Shown piece by piece: positions 1-5,204 of a DNA stretch of 5,204 nucleotides. Both the position numbers and the translations under genes were made by a program. The notes below the pieces were generated by a model, which was given only the letters and a program-made list of their open reading frames with translations, was not told the origin of the DNA and ran no database searches. The stretch is from Candidatus Sulfotelmatobacter sp. (GTDB taxonomy: Bacteria; Acidobacteriota; Terriglobia; Terriglobales; Acidobacteriaceae), in NCBI GenBank assembly GCA_030037575.1, contig JASHRB010000053.1, positions 1 to 5,204 on the forward strand, written 5' to 3'. How positions within the stretch are numbered: the first letter of the stretch is position 1; each line of letters opens with the position of its first letter.

Positions 1-2
1 AT

Positions 3-80
3 GCCGCGGAGATTAAAGCGCTGCCCGCGGCCCCGGAAATAAAGTTTGCCAGCAGGGCGACCACTGCTCGTGTGGCGTAG
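3..80 (+). CDS. Possible C-terminal end of an upstream gene (5' partial)
   Basis: One frame is open from the left edge to a TAG at 78-80 and would encode about 25 C-terminal residues rich in Ala, Lys and Arg (ending ATTARVA). About two thirds of its codons end in G or C, like the larger genes here, and the stop lies 39 bp before the next gene. The piece is too short for a family call. The opposite strand is also open over this stretch and reads as a hydrophobic segment, so a divergent gene running off the left edge is an alternative. Confidence 0.25.
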   Translation, partial: AAEIKALPAAPEIKFASRATTARVA

Positions 81-119
81 CGCAAATCGGTCTTCGCCTG
101 TACGCTCCTTCACACCGGA

Positions 120-728
120 ATGTCACTGCATCTCAACCCGATTCTGGCCATCCCTGTCTGGCACCGGCTCCGGCGGCTGGGTGGGCCCGGACTCCTCCTG
201 CTTGGCATCGCCGACAACTCCGTCGTCCCCCTCACTGGCAGCATGGACGTGCTCACGATCTGGCTGGCCGCGCGGCATCGTGAGCCGTGGCCTTACTACG
301 CTCTCATGGCGACCGTCGGGGCGGTCATCGGCGGCTACATTACTTATGCGATCGCACGCAAGGGCGGCAAGGAAGCGATGGAGCGCAAGCTTTCGCAAAA
401 AAGATCGGCTCAGGTGTCGAGGGCATTCGAACGCTGGGGTTTTCTCGCAGTTGCGGTCCCAGCGTTGTTGCCCCCGCCCTTCCCTTTCGTGCCCTTCCTG
501 GTGGCAGCGGGCGCCGGGCAATATTCCCCCAGGAAATTTCTGGGAGCGTTAACTCTTGGCCGCGGCGTTCGCTACAGCATCGTCGCCAGCCTCGGCTTTC
601 GCTACGGCAATCTGATCGTGCGCTTCTTTTCTCGCTACTATGCGCCGGCTCTGGCCATCCTGATTGGTCTTGCCGTCCTCGGCTCGATTCTCAGTCTGAT
701 TCAGTACCTCCGACTGAAGAAAAGGTAG
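120..728 (+). CDS. DedA/VTT-domain (SNARE-associated-like) inner-membrane protein
   Basis: This 202-residue protein looks like a member of the DedA/VTT superfamily, polytopic membrane proteins implicated in lipid scrambling or flipping (including undecaprenyl phosphate) and in envelope homeostasis. Hydrophobic stretches lie at about residues 20-51, 59-79, 107-133, 142-162 and 173-197. The first contains an acidic, proline-bearing segment (GIADNSVVPLTG, 29-40) at the place where DedA proteins carry an acidic/proline re-entrant motif. The Pro-rich segment around 114-125 followed by FLVAAGAG matches the second re-entrant region. A basic loop (80-106) and a basic tail (LRLKKR) suggest cytoplasmic faces. 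Length is normal for the family. ATG at 120 is the only start that keeps the first hydrophobic segment, because the frame has a stop at 78-80 and no other start between; no strong Shine-Dalgarno sequence precedes it. The substrate cannot be told from sequence, and the family call rests on motif layout rather than a strong signature. Confidence 0.85.
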   Translation: MSLHLNPILAIPVWHRLRRLGGPGLLLLGIADNSVVPLTGSMDVLTIWLAARHREPWPYYALMATVGAVIGGYITYAIARKGGKEAMERKLSQKRSAQVSRAFERWGFLAVAVPALLPPPFPFVPFLVAAGAGQYSPRKFLGALTLGRGVRYSIVASLGFRYGNLIVRFFSRYYAPALAILIGLAVLGSILSLIQYLRLKKR

Positions 729-1091
729 TTTTCTCGAACGACCCGGCAAGGTTACACGCGCCCCACCCGTTCGGTGCGAATCGCCTGCCAAGCACTTGCG
801 GCCAAATGCCGCATGGGTCCCCGCAATAAAGCGTCGTCGGATGGATTGTCTCTAGATCAGTGGCACTAAGCCAATCCCCATATAGGAAATAGAGCGCCGC
901 CGACGGTCGGTGTACTATGCGCCGCGCTTGAAACGGGGGCTAGCATCATTCCGCATATTACGCGATTTTCCTCTTGGGCCGGCGTTGTGTTGGCTTCGGC
1001 AGGTAATTGTCGGCCATCATTACGATCTCTGCGAGACTCAAACCATGATCGCTCAGGCCAGCGGCCATCGCCGGGGAATCCTCAGCGTTTC

Positions 1092-1241
1092 ATGGATTCT
1101 GGCGAAGTTGTAGTGTACGGCGTAGATCGCAACCATAGCCGCATGACTGTGAATCTTCTTGCTGAATGCGTTCGTCAGGCGGGTTACGTGTGGGTGCGTT
1201 TCTTCCGGGCTGATAACGAACGGCCAAAGCCTTCAAGGTAA
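1092..1241 (+). CDS. Small ORF of unknown function (49 codons)
   Basis: An ATG at 1092 opens a 49-residue frame. The same frame is open further upstream, with another ATG at 987 giving 84 residues. The downstream part reads like ordinary protein (VVVYGVDRNHSRMTVNLL followed by an ECVRQAGYVWVRFF-type segment), whereas the part before 1092 is low-quality Arg/Ser/Pro-rich sequence. No convincing Shine-Dalgarno sequence precedes 1092; a GGGGA lies about 13 bases too far upstream. Many codons end in T, unlike mqnC or the glycosyltransferase, so it may be a gene remnant or chance. It ends 3 bp before the next tiny ORF, which looks like translational coupling. I do not recognise it. Confidence 0.2.
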   Translation: MDSGEVVVYGVDRNHSRMTVNLLAECVRQAGYVWVRFFRADNERPKPSR

Positions 1242-1244
1242 AAC

Positions 1245-1328
1245 ATGATCAATATAAGTCTAATTTTCTGCGCCATGATCGCGGTTGGAGTTTGGGAGTT
1301 AATGCGCGCTCTCAAAATCTCAAACTGA
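1245..1328 (+). CDS. Putative 27-residue single-span membrane peptide
   Basis: This tiny ORF begins with ATG at 1245, preceded by AAGG (1235-1238) at a good 6-nt spacing. It encodes 27 residues: a polar start (MINIS), a hydrophobic core (LIFCAMIAVGVW), then an amphipathic, basic end (ELMRALKISN). This is the layout of bacterial one-pass small membrane proteins. It starts 3 bp after the stop of the preceding small ORF and ends 61 bp before mqnC. Its size is near the limit of what chance produces, so the call rests on the ribosome site plus the hydrophobic pattern. No homolog is recognised. Confidence 0.25.
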   Translation: MINISLIFCAMIAVGVWELMRALKISN

Positions 1329-1371
1329 GGCACTACCGAGAATCACGCCAGGGAACCGATCGAGCCTGGGT

Positions 1372-1377
1372 TACAAT
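1372..1377 (+). promoter_or_regulatory. Possible -10 element for mqnC (TACAAT)
   Basis: TACAAT matches the sigma-70 -10 consensus at 5 of 6 positions. No good -35 hexamer is visible at 16-18 bp upstream. If it is used, transcription would start near 1384, leaving a leader of only about 6 nt before the ATG at 1390. That would fit the lack of a normally spaced Shine-Dalgarno sequence: GAGG at 1384-1387 is only 2 nt from the ATG. It is a single hexamer and could be chance. Confidence 0.25.
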
Positions 1378-1389
1378 CAAGACGAGGCC

Positions 1390-2436
1390 ATGCCCCTTAC
1401 CAAGCCCCAAGCCCTCGACCTTTTCCGCTCCGACGATCTCATCGGCATCGGCATGGAGGCCGACGCCGTTCGCCGCGCCAAGCATCCCGAGGGCGTGGTC
1501 ACCTACATCATCGACCGCAACATTAATTACACCAACTTCTGCACCGAGTACTGCACCTTCTGCGCCTTCTATCGCCCGTTGAAAGGCCCCGCCGCCAAAG
1601 AGGGATACATCCTCGACTTCGACAGCGTCTACGAAAAAATTCGCCTGACCGTCGAACTCGGCGGCACCGGCGTGCTCATGCAGGGCGGCTTGCATCCCGA
1701 CCTGAAAATCGACTGGCACGAGCAGATGCTGCGCGGCATCAAGCAGCGCTTTCCGCAAATTCACCTGCACTGCTACTCCGCTTCCGAGATCATCGCCATC
1801 GCCGAATACAGCGGCTTGTCCATTCGCGACACCATCCTGCGCCTGCGTGATGCCGGGCTCGACTCCATCCCCGGCGGCGGCGCCGAGATTCTGGACGACG
1901 AGGTCCGCTATAAGATTGCCCGCTTAAAGTGTCTCACCGGCGATTGGATCAACGTTCACCGCACCGCTCACCAGATCGGCATGCGCACCACCGCGACCAT
2001 GATGTTCGGCGTGGGCGAGAGCTATGAGCAGCGCATCAACCATCTGCAGGAGCTATACGATCTGCAGGAAGAAACCGGAGGCTTCACCGCTTTCATCCCC
2101 TGGAGCTTCCAGCCGCACAACACCGCGCTTGGCGGCCGCCACTGGGACGAAGCCACCGCCGTCGAATACCTCAAAGTCCTCGCCATCTCGCGCCTCTATC
2201 TCTCGAACTTCCTCAACGTCCAATCCAGCTGGGTCACGCAAGGACTCAAAGTCTGCCAGATGGGCCTGCGCTTTGGAGGCAACGACGTGGGCTCGGTGAT
2301 GCTGGAAGAAAACGTCGTCCGCGCTGCCGGCGTGAATAACTGCACCACCGAAGAGGAGCTGCGCCGCATCATCCGCGACGCCGGTTTCCGCCCAGCGCAG
2401 AGGGATACGCTCTATCGACAGTACTTCCTGAATTGA
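1390..2436 (+). CDS. mqnC: Cyclic dehypoxanthine futalosine synthase (radical SAM), menaquinone biosynthesis
   Basis: MqnC converts dehypoxanthine futalosine to its cyclic form by radical chemistry, the third committed step of the futalosine route to menaquinone. It acts in the cytoplasm on MqnB/MtnN product and passes its product to MqnD. The 348-residue protein has the radical-SAM cluster motif C51-x3-C55-x2-C58 (CTEYCTFC), which binds a [4Fe-4S] cluster and S-adenosylmethionine. It is preceded by the family's VTYIIDRNINYTNFC-type strand. Further family blocks are GGLHPDL (99-105), LHCYSASEI (126-134), SIPGGGAEIL (159-168), TTATMMFG (200-207) and IPWSFQPHNT (236-245). The GGGAEIL block and overall layout favour MqnC over the paralog MqnE. 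The length is usual for the family and nothing appears missing. ATG at 1390 gives the complete N-terminus, and no alternative ATG, GTG or TTG lies upstream in frame back to at least 1333. Codons are strongly C/G-ending. No other mqn gene is in the window, so the pathway must be encoded elsewhere. No clear terminator follows. Confidence 0.96.
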   Translation: MPLTKPQALDLFRSDDLIGIGMEADAVRRAKHPEGVVTYIIDRNINYTNFCTEYCTFCAFYRPLKGPAAKEGYILDFDSVYEKIRLTVELGGTGVLMQGGLHPDLKIDWHEQMLRGIKQRFPQIHLHCYSASEIIAIAEYSGLSIRDTILRLRDAGLDSIPGGGAEILDDEVRYKIARLKCLTGDWINVHRTAHQIGMRTTATMMFGVGESYEQRINHLQELYDLQEETGGFTAFIPWSFQPHNTALGGRHWDEATAVEYLKVLAISRLYLSNFLNVQSSWVTQGLKVCQMGLRFGGNDVGSVMLEENVVRAAGVNNCTTEEELRRIIRDAGFRPAQRDTLYRQYFLN

Positions 2437-2612
2437 TTGACACCTCAGATCGGTAGAACCGGGCCTGAGTTAGGGCCGCTGCCCTCGCGACAGCCGGGTT
2501 TTGCGCAGAAGCTGTAAATGGACGTCAATGCGCCAGCTGGGGTCATCTTGTAAACGGAACCCGGTTTCTCGATACGTAACAGTCGGAATGCCGCACTGAG
2601 TCCGCAGTTGGT

Positions 2613-2855
2613 ATGATCAAAGCAGGTATGTCGTACCCGATCAAAACCTGCGTGGCCTGCGGCGAGGAGTTTGAACTGAAGCCGGGCAAGCCCGGATTCG
2701 CCAACCGCTGCCCATCTTGCAGCGAAGAAGAGCCGGCCGACGCTAAATCGAAGCGTACGACCGACGCCGACCAACGCAGGATTGAGAGGGAAGCGAACGA
2801 AGCCCGTCGCCAAGCCATGCGCAATCTCCTCTATCGCAAGGACAGCGGAGGTTGA
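2613..2855 (+). CDS. Small zinc-ribbon protein with charged helical tail, function unknown
   Basis: The frame encodes 80 residues. The N-terminal half holds two CxxC knuckles, C13-VA-C16 and C33-PS-C36, separated by 16 residues including a GKPGFANR turn. This is the pattern of a four-cysteine zinc ribbon. The C-terminal half (about 38-75) is very rich in Glu, Asp, Arg and Lys with few hydrophobics (DADQRRIEREANEARR), predicting a long charged helix. Such small ribbons can bind nucleic acid or protein, but no function can be assigned. Two starts are possible: ATG 2613, or ATG 2628, which begins MSYPIKTC just before the first knuckle. Neither has a good Shine-Dalgarno sequence, and I slightly suspect 2628 is real. 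It stands alone, 176 bp after mqnC and over 400 bp before the next confident gene. Confidence 0.8.
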   Translation: MIKAGMSYPIKTCVACGEEFELKPGKPGFANRCPSCSEEEPADAKSKRTTDADQRRIEREANEARRQAMRNLLYRKDSGG

Positions 2856-3072
2856 TTTCGGCAAAATGCGAGCGTCAGAAAACTAGACTGGTTCGCTAGG
2901 GGCTTGTTTTCCCGAAGTAGAGCGTCCGGTGCTAAGTGCTTGCTGCACAATACTTCAAGCTAACACCTTTGGAAACAGGATCTGGCTAAGTGCAACCGAT
3001 CGATGGTCGGCATAACCCGTTAGGTCTTAGTGGTTGAGTGCACCGCTATCGATTGGAAGTATTTCAATCCGG

Positions 3073-3201
3073 ATGGCCTCACCGAAATTTTTACACGCGG
3101 AGCAACTTGAGAGTGTCTTTGGTGTTTGCATTAAATACGGCGCCTCCGCGGCGCCCGATGATCGGCAGCTCTCCAGCATTATGAAAACAAGATGCTTGTG
3201 A
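3073..3201 (+). CDS. Small ORF of unknown function (42 codons)
   Basis: ATG at 3073 opens a 42-residue frame ending in TGA at 3199-3201. It reads like a soluble peptide (MASPKFLHAEQLESVFGVCI at the start, then KYGASAAPDDRQLSS). The amino-acid mix is ordinary and there is no low-complexity bias. The ribosome site is poor: GGAAG lies about 13 nt upstream. The candidate promoter and the GC-rich hairpin both fall inside it, so at most one of these interpretations is likely to be fully right. It could be a remnant or a short upstream ORF of the gene at 3274. Confidence 0.2.
   Translation: MASPKFLHAEQLESVFGVCIKYGASAAPDDRQLSSIMKTRCL
3107..3136 (+). promoter_or_regulatory. Candidate sigma-70 promoter upstream of the 76-residue protein gene
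   Basis: TTGAGA (3107-3112, 5 of 6 to the -35 consensus) is followed after 18 bp by TTAAAT (3131-3136, 4 of 6 to the -10 consensus). Transcription would begin near 3143, within the 3139-3155 inverted repeat, and leave a leader of about 130 nt before the start codon at 3274. It is the best-spaced pair I found in this gap, but the evidence is consensus matching alone. Confidence 0.3.
3139..3155. repeat. Perfect 6-bp GC inverted repeat (hairpin)
   Basis: GGCGCC at 3139-3144 and GGCGCC at 3150-3155 flank a 5-nt loop (TCCGC), giving an all-GC stem. No T-run follows, so it is not an intrinsic terminator. It sits just downstream of the candidate promoter and could be an operator or a structured 5' leader element. 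Short GC palindromes are common in GC-rich DNA. Confidence 0.35.
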
Positions 3202-3262
3202 CTGTTCGACAAAATGCGGTTCGCTTGGCAGGTGAATTGCTCCATTCAGAGGTTCCGCAATT

Positions 3263-3269
3263 GGAGGTG
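3263..3269 (+). promoter_or_regulatory. Strong Shine-Dalgarno sequence fixing the start at 3274
   Basis: GGAGGTG lies with its GGAGG core 6 nt from the ATG at 3274, an ideal spacing. It is the strongest ribosome-binding site in the window, and it decides against the longer in-frame start at 3214, which has no such site. Confidence 0.85.
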
Positions 3270-3273
3270 TTTC

Positions 3274-3504
3274 ATGTCCGCTCTCGCTGAGGCAGAATTC
3301 CTTCGACTGCTCAAGAAGGACATCGACTATTTTGAACAAACGGTGGATCTCTTCGAGGAGCTGATTCCACACCTGAGCGCTCCGGTTCAAGATCAATGGA
3401 GATTGCAGGCGCAGTCCCGCAAAAACTTTGCGCTTGAACTGGTAATCCTCCTGGAGAAAGCCGAACAGGCTGCGAGATCGACGACGGTCGGCGAAAACTT
3501 GTAA
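3274..3504 (+). CDS. Small helical protein of unknown function (76 residues)
   Basis: The start is set by the GGAGGTG ribosome site. The protein is acidic and appears almost wholly alpha-helical, with two candidate amphipathic helices: about residues 3-32 (EAEFLRLLKKDIDYFEQTVD and following) and about 38-68 (VQDQWRLQAQSRKNFALELV and following). They are separated by the turn IPHLSAP. Regular Leu/Ile/Phe spacing suggests a helical hairpin or an oligomerising coiled coil. There is no cysteine, signal peptide, membrane segment or known catalytic motif. Its stop is about 120 bp before the likely start of the glycosyltransferase. The reverse strand is also open here, but only this frame has a ribosome site and a clear heptad-like pattern. 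I do not recognise a family. Confidence 0.75.
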   Translation: MSALAEAEFLRLLKKDIDYFEQTVDLFEELIPHLSAPVQDQWRLQAQSRKNFALELVILLEKAEQAARSTTVGENL

Positions 3505-3626
3505 CCGGCCAGATTTGTTTCGAGCTTGGCCCTCAACCACCTTGATGTTTTGTCCTCGCCTGCCCGCACCGCCGGCCGCGGCGACAATCTGGCAAATCCG
3601 GTGAAATAAACCTTTCGGCCACCCTC

Positions 3627-5204
3627 TTGCGCGCTTCTGGTTCCAGCCTGTGTCTTTGTGCGCTCGCGCTCTGGATTGCTCCGCGCGGCATCGGCCCCTA
3701 CCTGCGCCAGCATTTGTTAGATAAAACTTTTGAAGGCCTGTACTACACGGATGCGTTCGATCGCGCCCTGCTGATTCCCTATTTCATCGTCCTGGTTCTG
3801 CTCGCCGGCTATGGGATTCATCGCTACATCCTGGTGTATCTGTACTACAAGCACCGGGACAAACGCACAATTGCTCCGACCGCTCTGTTTGCGGAATTGC
3901 CGCGCGTGACCGTGCAGCTGCCGGTCTTCAATGAGCAATACGTGGTCGAGAGGCTGCTCGAAGCCGTCTGCCGGTTGAAATATCCGCGCGCGAGGCTTGA
4001 TATTCAGGTTCTCGACGATTCCACCGACGAAACCGTCGCGGTTGCGCAAAACCTGGTCGAGCGTTATGCGGCGCTGGGCAATCCGATCACTTATCATCAT
4101 CGGGCGAACCGGCATGGTTTCAAAGCGGGAGCATTGGCCGAAGGGCTGAAAACGGCGAAAGGAGAATTCGTGGTGATCTTCGACGCCGATTTCACTCCTG
4201 CAGAAGATTTTCTGCTGCACACCATTCACCACTTCACCGATCCCACGATCGGCATGGTGCAGACTCGTTGGACGCACATCAACCGCAGTTATTCCTTTCT
4301 GACGCAAGTGGAAGCCATGCTGCTCGACGGCCATTTTGTGCTCGAGCACTCCGGCCGCGCGCGCAGCGGGGTCTTCTTCAACTTCAACGGCACGGCTGGA
4401 GTTTGGCGGCGCAAAGCCATCGACGAAGCCGGCGGCTGGCAGCACGACACGCTCACCGAAGACACCGACCTTTCTTACCGCGCCCAGCTGAAGGGATGGA
4501 AGTTTGTTTATCTGCAGGATGTGGAATGCCCGGCCGAGTTGCCGGTTGAGATGACCGCGTTTAAAACTCAGCAGGCCCGCTGGGCAAAAGGGCTGATTCA
4601 AACCGCAAAGAAAATTTTGCCTCGCGTGCTGCGCAGCGACGCCTCTTTTCATACCAAGCTCGAAGCCTGGTATCACCTGACCGCGAACCTCAGCTATCCG
4701 CTCATGATCGTACTTTCGGTGCTGATGCTACCGGCCATGATCATCCGTTTTTACCAGGGGTGGTTTCAGATGCTGTTCATCGACATGCCGCTGTTTCTGG
4801 CTTCGACATTTTCAATCTCCAGCTTCTATCTGGTTTCGCAGCGCGAGCTGTTTCCTAAGAGCTGGCCGCGCGCATTTCTATATCTGCCGCTGCTGATGGC
4901 GCTGGGCATTGGTCTGACGATTACGAACACCAAAGCGGTGATCGAAGCGCTGATCGGGAAAGAAAGCGCGTTCGCGCGCACCCCGAAGTACAAAGTGGAG
5001 TCGAAGACAGACAAAGTCGCGGCCGCGAAATACCGCAAGCGACTGGGCTGGATACCCTGGATCGAACTGCTCATCGGCGCCTATTTCGCGCTCACCGTGA
5101 TCTACGCCTTTCAGAACGAAAACTACGTCACGATTCCATTCCTTCTCCTGTTCGTCTTCGGCTACTGGGTTACCGGCTTGATGTCTTTATTGCAAGGGCG
5201 ATTC
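3627..5204 (+). CDS. Family 2 processive membrane glycosyltransferase, CslA/cellulose-synthase-like (3' partial)
   Basis: This is a GT2 enzyme of the cellulose/mannan synthase type, which transfers sugars from nucleotide-sugar donors to a growing polysaccharide at the inner membrane. Numbering from TTG 3627, a membrane segment lies near 48-75, followed by a cytoplasmic GT-A domain. That domain has [18 protein letters not shown] (D130/D131), [10 protein letters not shown], the donor/metal motif D186-A-D188, [12 protein letters not shown], the catalytic-base motif T277-E-D-T-D281 and the acceptor-site motif Q315-Q-A-R-W319. C-terminal membrane segments lie near 359-377, 386-404, 416-440, 480-497 and 503-521. 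The core resembles plant CslA mannan synthases more than BcsA, and no PilZ domain is seen so far. The frame is open from 3546 but has no ATG; candidate starts are TTG 3627 (keeps the conserved-looking [10 protein letters not shown] stretch) and TTG 3714, neither with a Shine-Dalgarno sequence. The gene runs off the window in frame, probably near its natural end. The product polysaccharide is unknown. A long open frame on the opposite strand is its shadow. Confidence 0.93.
   Translation, partial: MRASGSSLCLCALALWIAPRGIGPYLRQHLLDKTFEGLYYTDAFDRALLIPYFIVLVLLAGYGIHRYILVYLYYKHRDKRTIAPTALFAELPRVTVQLPVFNEQYVVERLLEAVCRLKYPRARLDIQVLDDSTDETVAVAQNLVERYAALGNPITYHHRANRHGFKAGALAEGLKTAKGEFVVIFDADFTPAEDFLLHTIHHFTDPTIGMVQTRWTHINRSYSFLTQVEAMLLDGHFVLEHSGRARSGVFFNFNGTAGVWRRKAIDEAGGWQHDTLTEDTDLSYRAQLKGWKFVYLQDVECPAELPVEMTAFKTQQARWAKGLIQTAKKILPRVLRSDASFHTKLEAWYHLTANLSYPLMIVLSVLMLPAMIIRFYQGWFQMLFIDMPLFLASTFSISSFYLVSQRELFPKSWPRAFLYLPLLMALGIGLTITNTKAVIEALIGKESAFARTPKYKVESKTDKVAAAKYRKRLGWIPWIELLIGAYFALTVIYAFQNENYVTIPFLLLFVFGYWVTGLMSLLQGRF

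Larger units (their letters stand above)
729..1389. other. 661-bp stretch with no confident gene
   Basis: No reading frame here shows a recognisable protein family on either strand. The composition is more AT-rich and the codon quality poorer than in the flanking genes. The stretch holds two very small consecutive ORFs (1092-1241 and 1245-1328, listed separately), a 6-bp stem with a 5-nt loop at 797-813 that lacks a T-tract, and a possible -10 element for mqnC at its right end. I see no tRNA, repeat array or insertion-sequence end. It could be regulatory space plus decayed coding sequence. Confidence 0.6.
2856..3273. other. 418-bp stretch with no confident gene
   Basis: No protein family is recognisable on either strand. 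This stretch is less GC-rich than its neighbours. It contains a 42-codon ORF (3073-3201), a candidate promoter (3107-3136), a GC-rich hairpin (3139-3155), a short imperfect stem at 2996-3010 and the Shine-Dalgarno sequence of the next gene (3263-3269). The reverse strand has open frames over 3027-3245 and 3091-3540, but these lack start signals and overlap the better-supported + strand gene. The first half (2856-3030) holds nothing I can name. Confidence 0.55.

Noticed and set aside
1..90. Divergent gene on the reverse strand starting near the left edge
   Set aside because: The reverse frame gives a hydrophobic, membrane-like stretch and is open, but it has only TTG or GTG starts without a well-placed ribosome site and is too short to judge; kept only as an alternative to the upstream C-terminal fragment.
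46..552. A 168-codon + strand frame overlapping the DedA-like gene
   Set aside because: The product is Ser/Arg/Pro/Cys-rich out-of-frame sequence without domains; the overlapping frame encodes a coherent multi-span membrane protein.
765..795. A tRNA-like 3' end (GCGAATCGCC...GCCA) after the DedA-like gene
   Set aside because: It lacks a proper TTC-type T-loop and no acceptor, D or anticodon arms can be built upstream.
797..813. Stem-loop TGCGGC/GCCGCA downstream of the DedA-like gene, considered as a terminator
   Set aside because: The stem is only 6 bp and is not followed by a T-run, so intrinsic termination is not supported.
1292..1582. A + strand frame running into the start of mqnC
   Set aside because: It is out of frame with mqnC and becomes Pro/Ser/Thr/Ala low-complexity sequence typical of a shadow frame.
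2472..2485. Stem AGGGC/GCCCT after mqnC, considered as its terminator
   Set aside because: The stem is 5 bp with a 4-nt loop and no adjacent T-tract; a short T4 occurs only 13 nt later.
3091..3540. A 149-codon reverse-strand frame opposite the 76-residue protein
   Set aside because: It has no visible ribosome site or family features, whereas the + strand gene has a perfect GGAGGTG site and a regular helical pattern.
3717..4676. A 319-codon open frame on the reverse strand
   Set aside because: It is the mirror of the glycosyltransferase coding frame, whose + strand product carries all GT2 catalytic motifs; the reverse product matches no family and is an effect of GC-rich codon use.

Overview
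The window looks like a gene-sparse stretch of chromosome from a GC-rich, free-living bacterium. All supported genes lie on the + strand. A futalosine-pathway menaquinone gene, a large plant-CslA-like family 2 glycosyltransferase, long gaps between genes, and strongly C/G-ending codons in the larger genes would fit an Acidobacteriota-type soil organism. That placement is inference from gene content and style; no taxonomic marker is present.

Layout. Bases 1-80 may hold the last codons of an upstream gene. A DedA/VTT-type membrane protein follows (120-728). Then comes about 660 bp with no confident gene (729-1389), containing two tiny consecutive ORFs (1092-1241 and 1245-1328). The clearest gene is mqnC (1390-2436), a radical-SAM enzyme of menaquinone synthesis. 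After a 176-bp gap comes a small zinc-ribbon protein (2613-2855). A second quiet stretch (2856-3273) holds a 42-codon ORF, a possible promoter and a GC-rich hairpin. It leads to a 76-residue helical protein with an excellent Shine-Dalgarno sequence (3274-3504). The window ends inside a processive membrane glycosyltransferase (from about 3627), whose start is not an ATG and whose 3' end is cut off.

The genes do not form an obvious operon or a single system. The spacings (over 100 bp between confident genes) suggest mostly separate transcription units: one for respiratory quinone synthesis (mqnC), two for envelope functions (the DedA-like protein and the glycosyltransferase), and two small proteins of unknown role. 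I see no mobile element, CRISPR array, tRNA, rRNA or defence system. The points worth a second look are the small ORFs in the gaps, the lone mqnC with a possible near-leaderless promoter, the leader of the 76-residue protein, and the unclear start of the glycosyltransferase.
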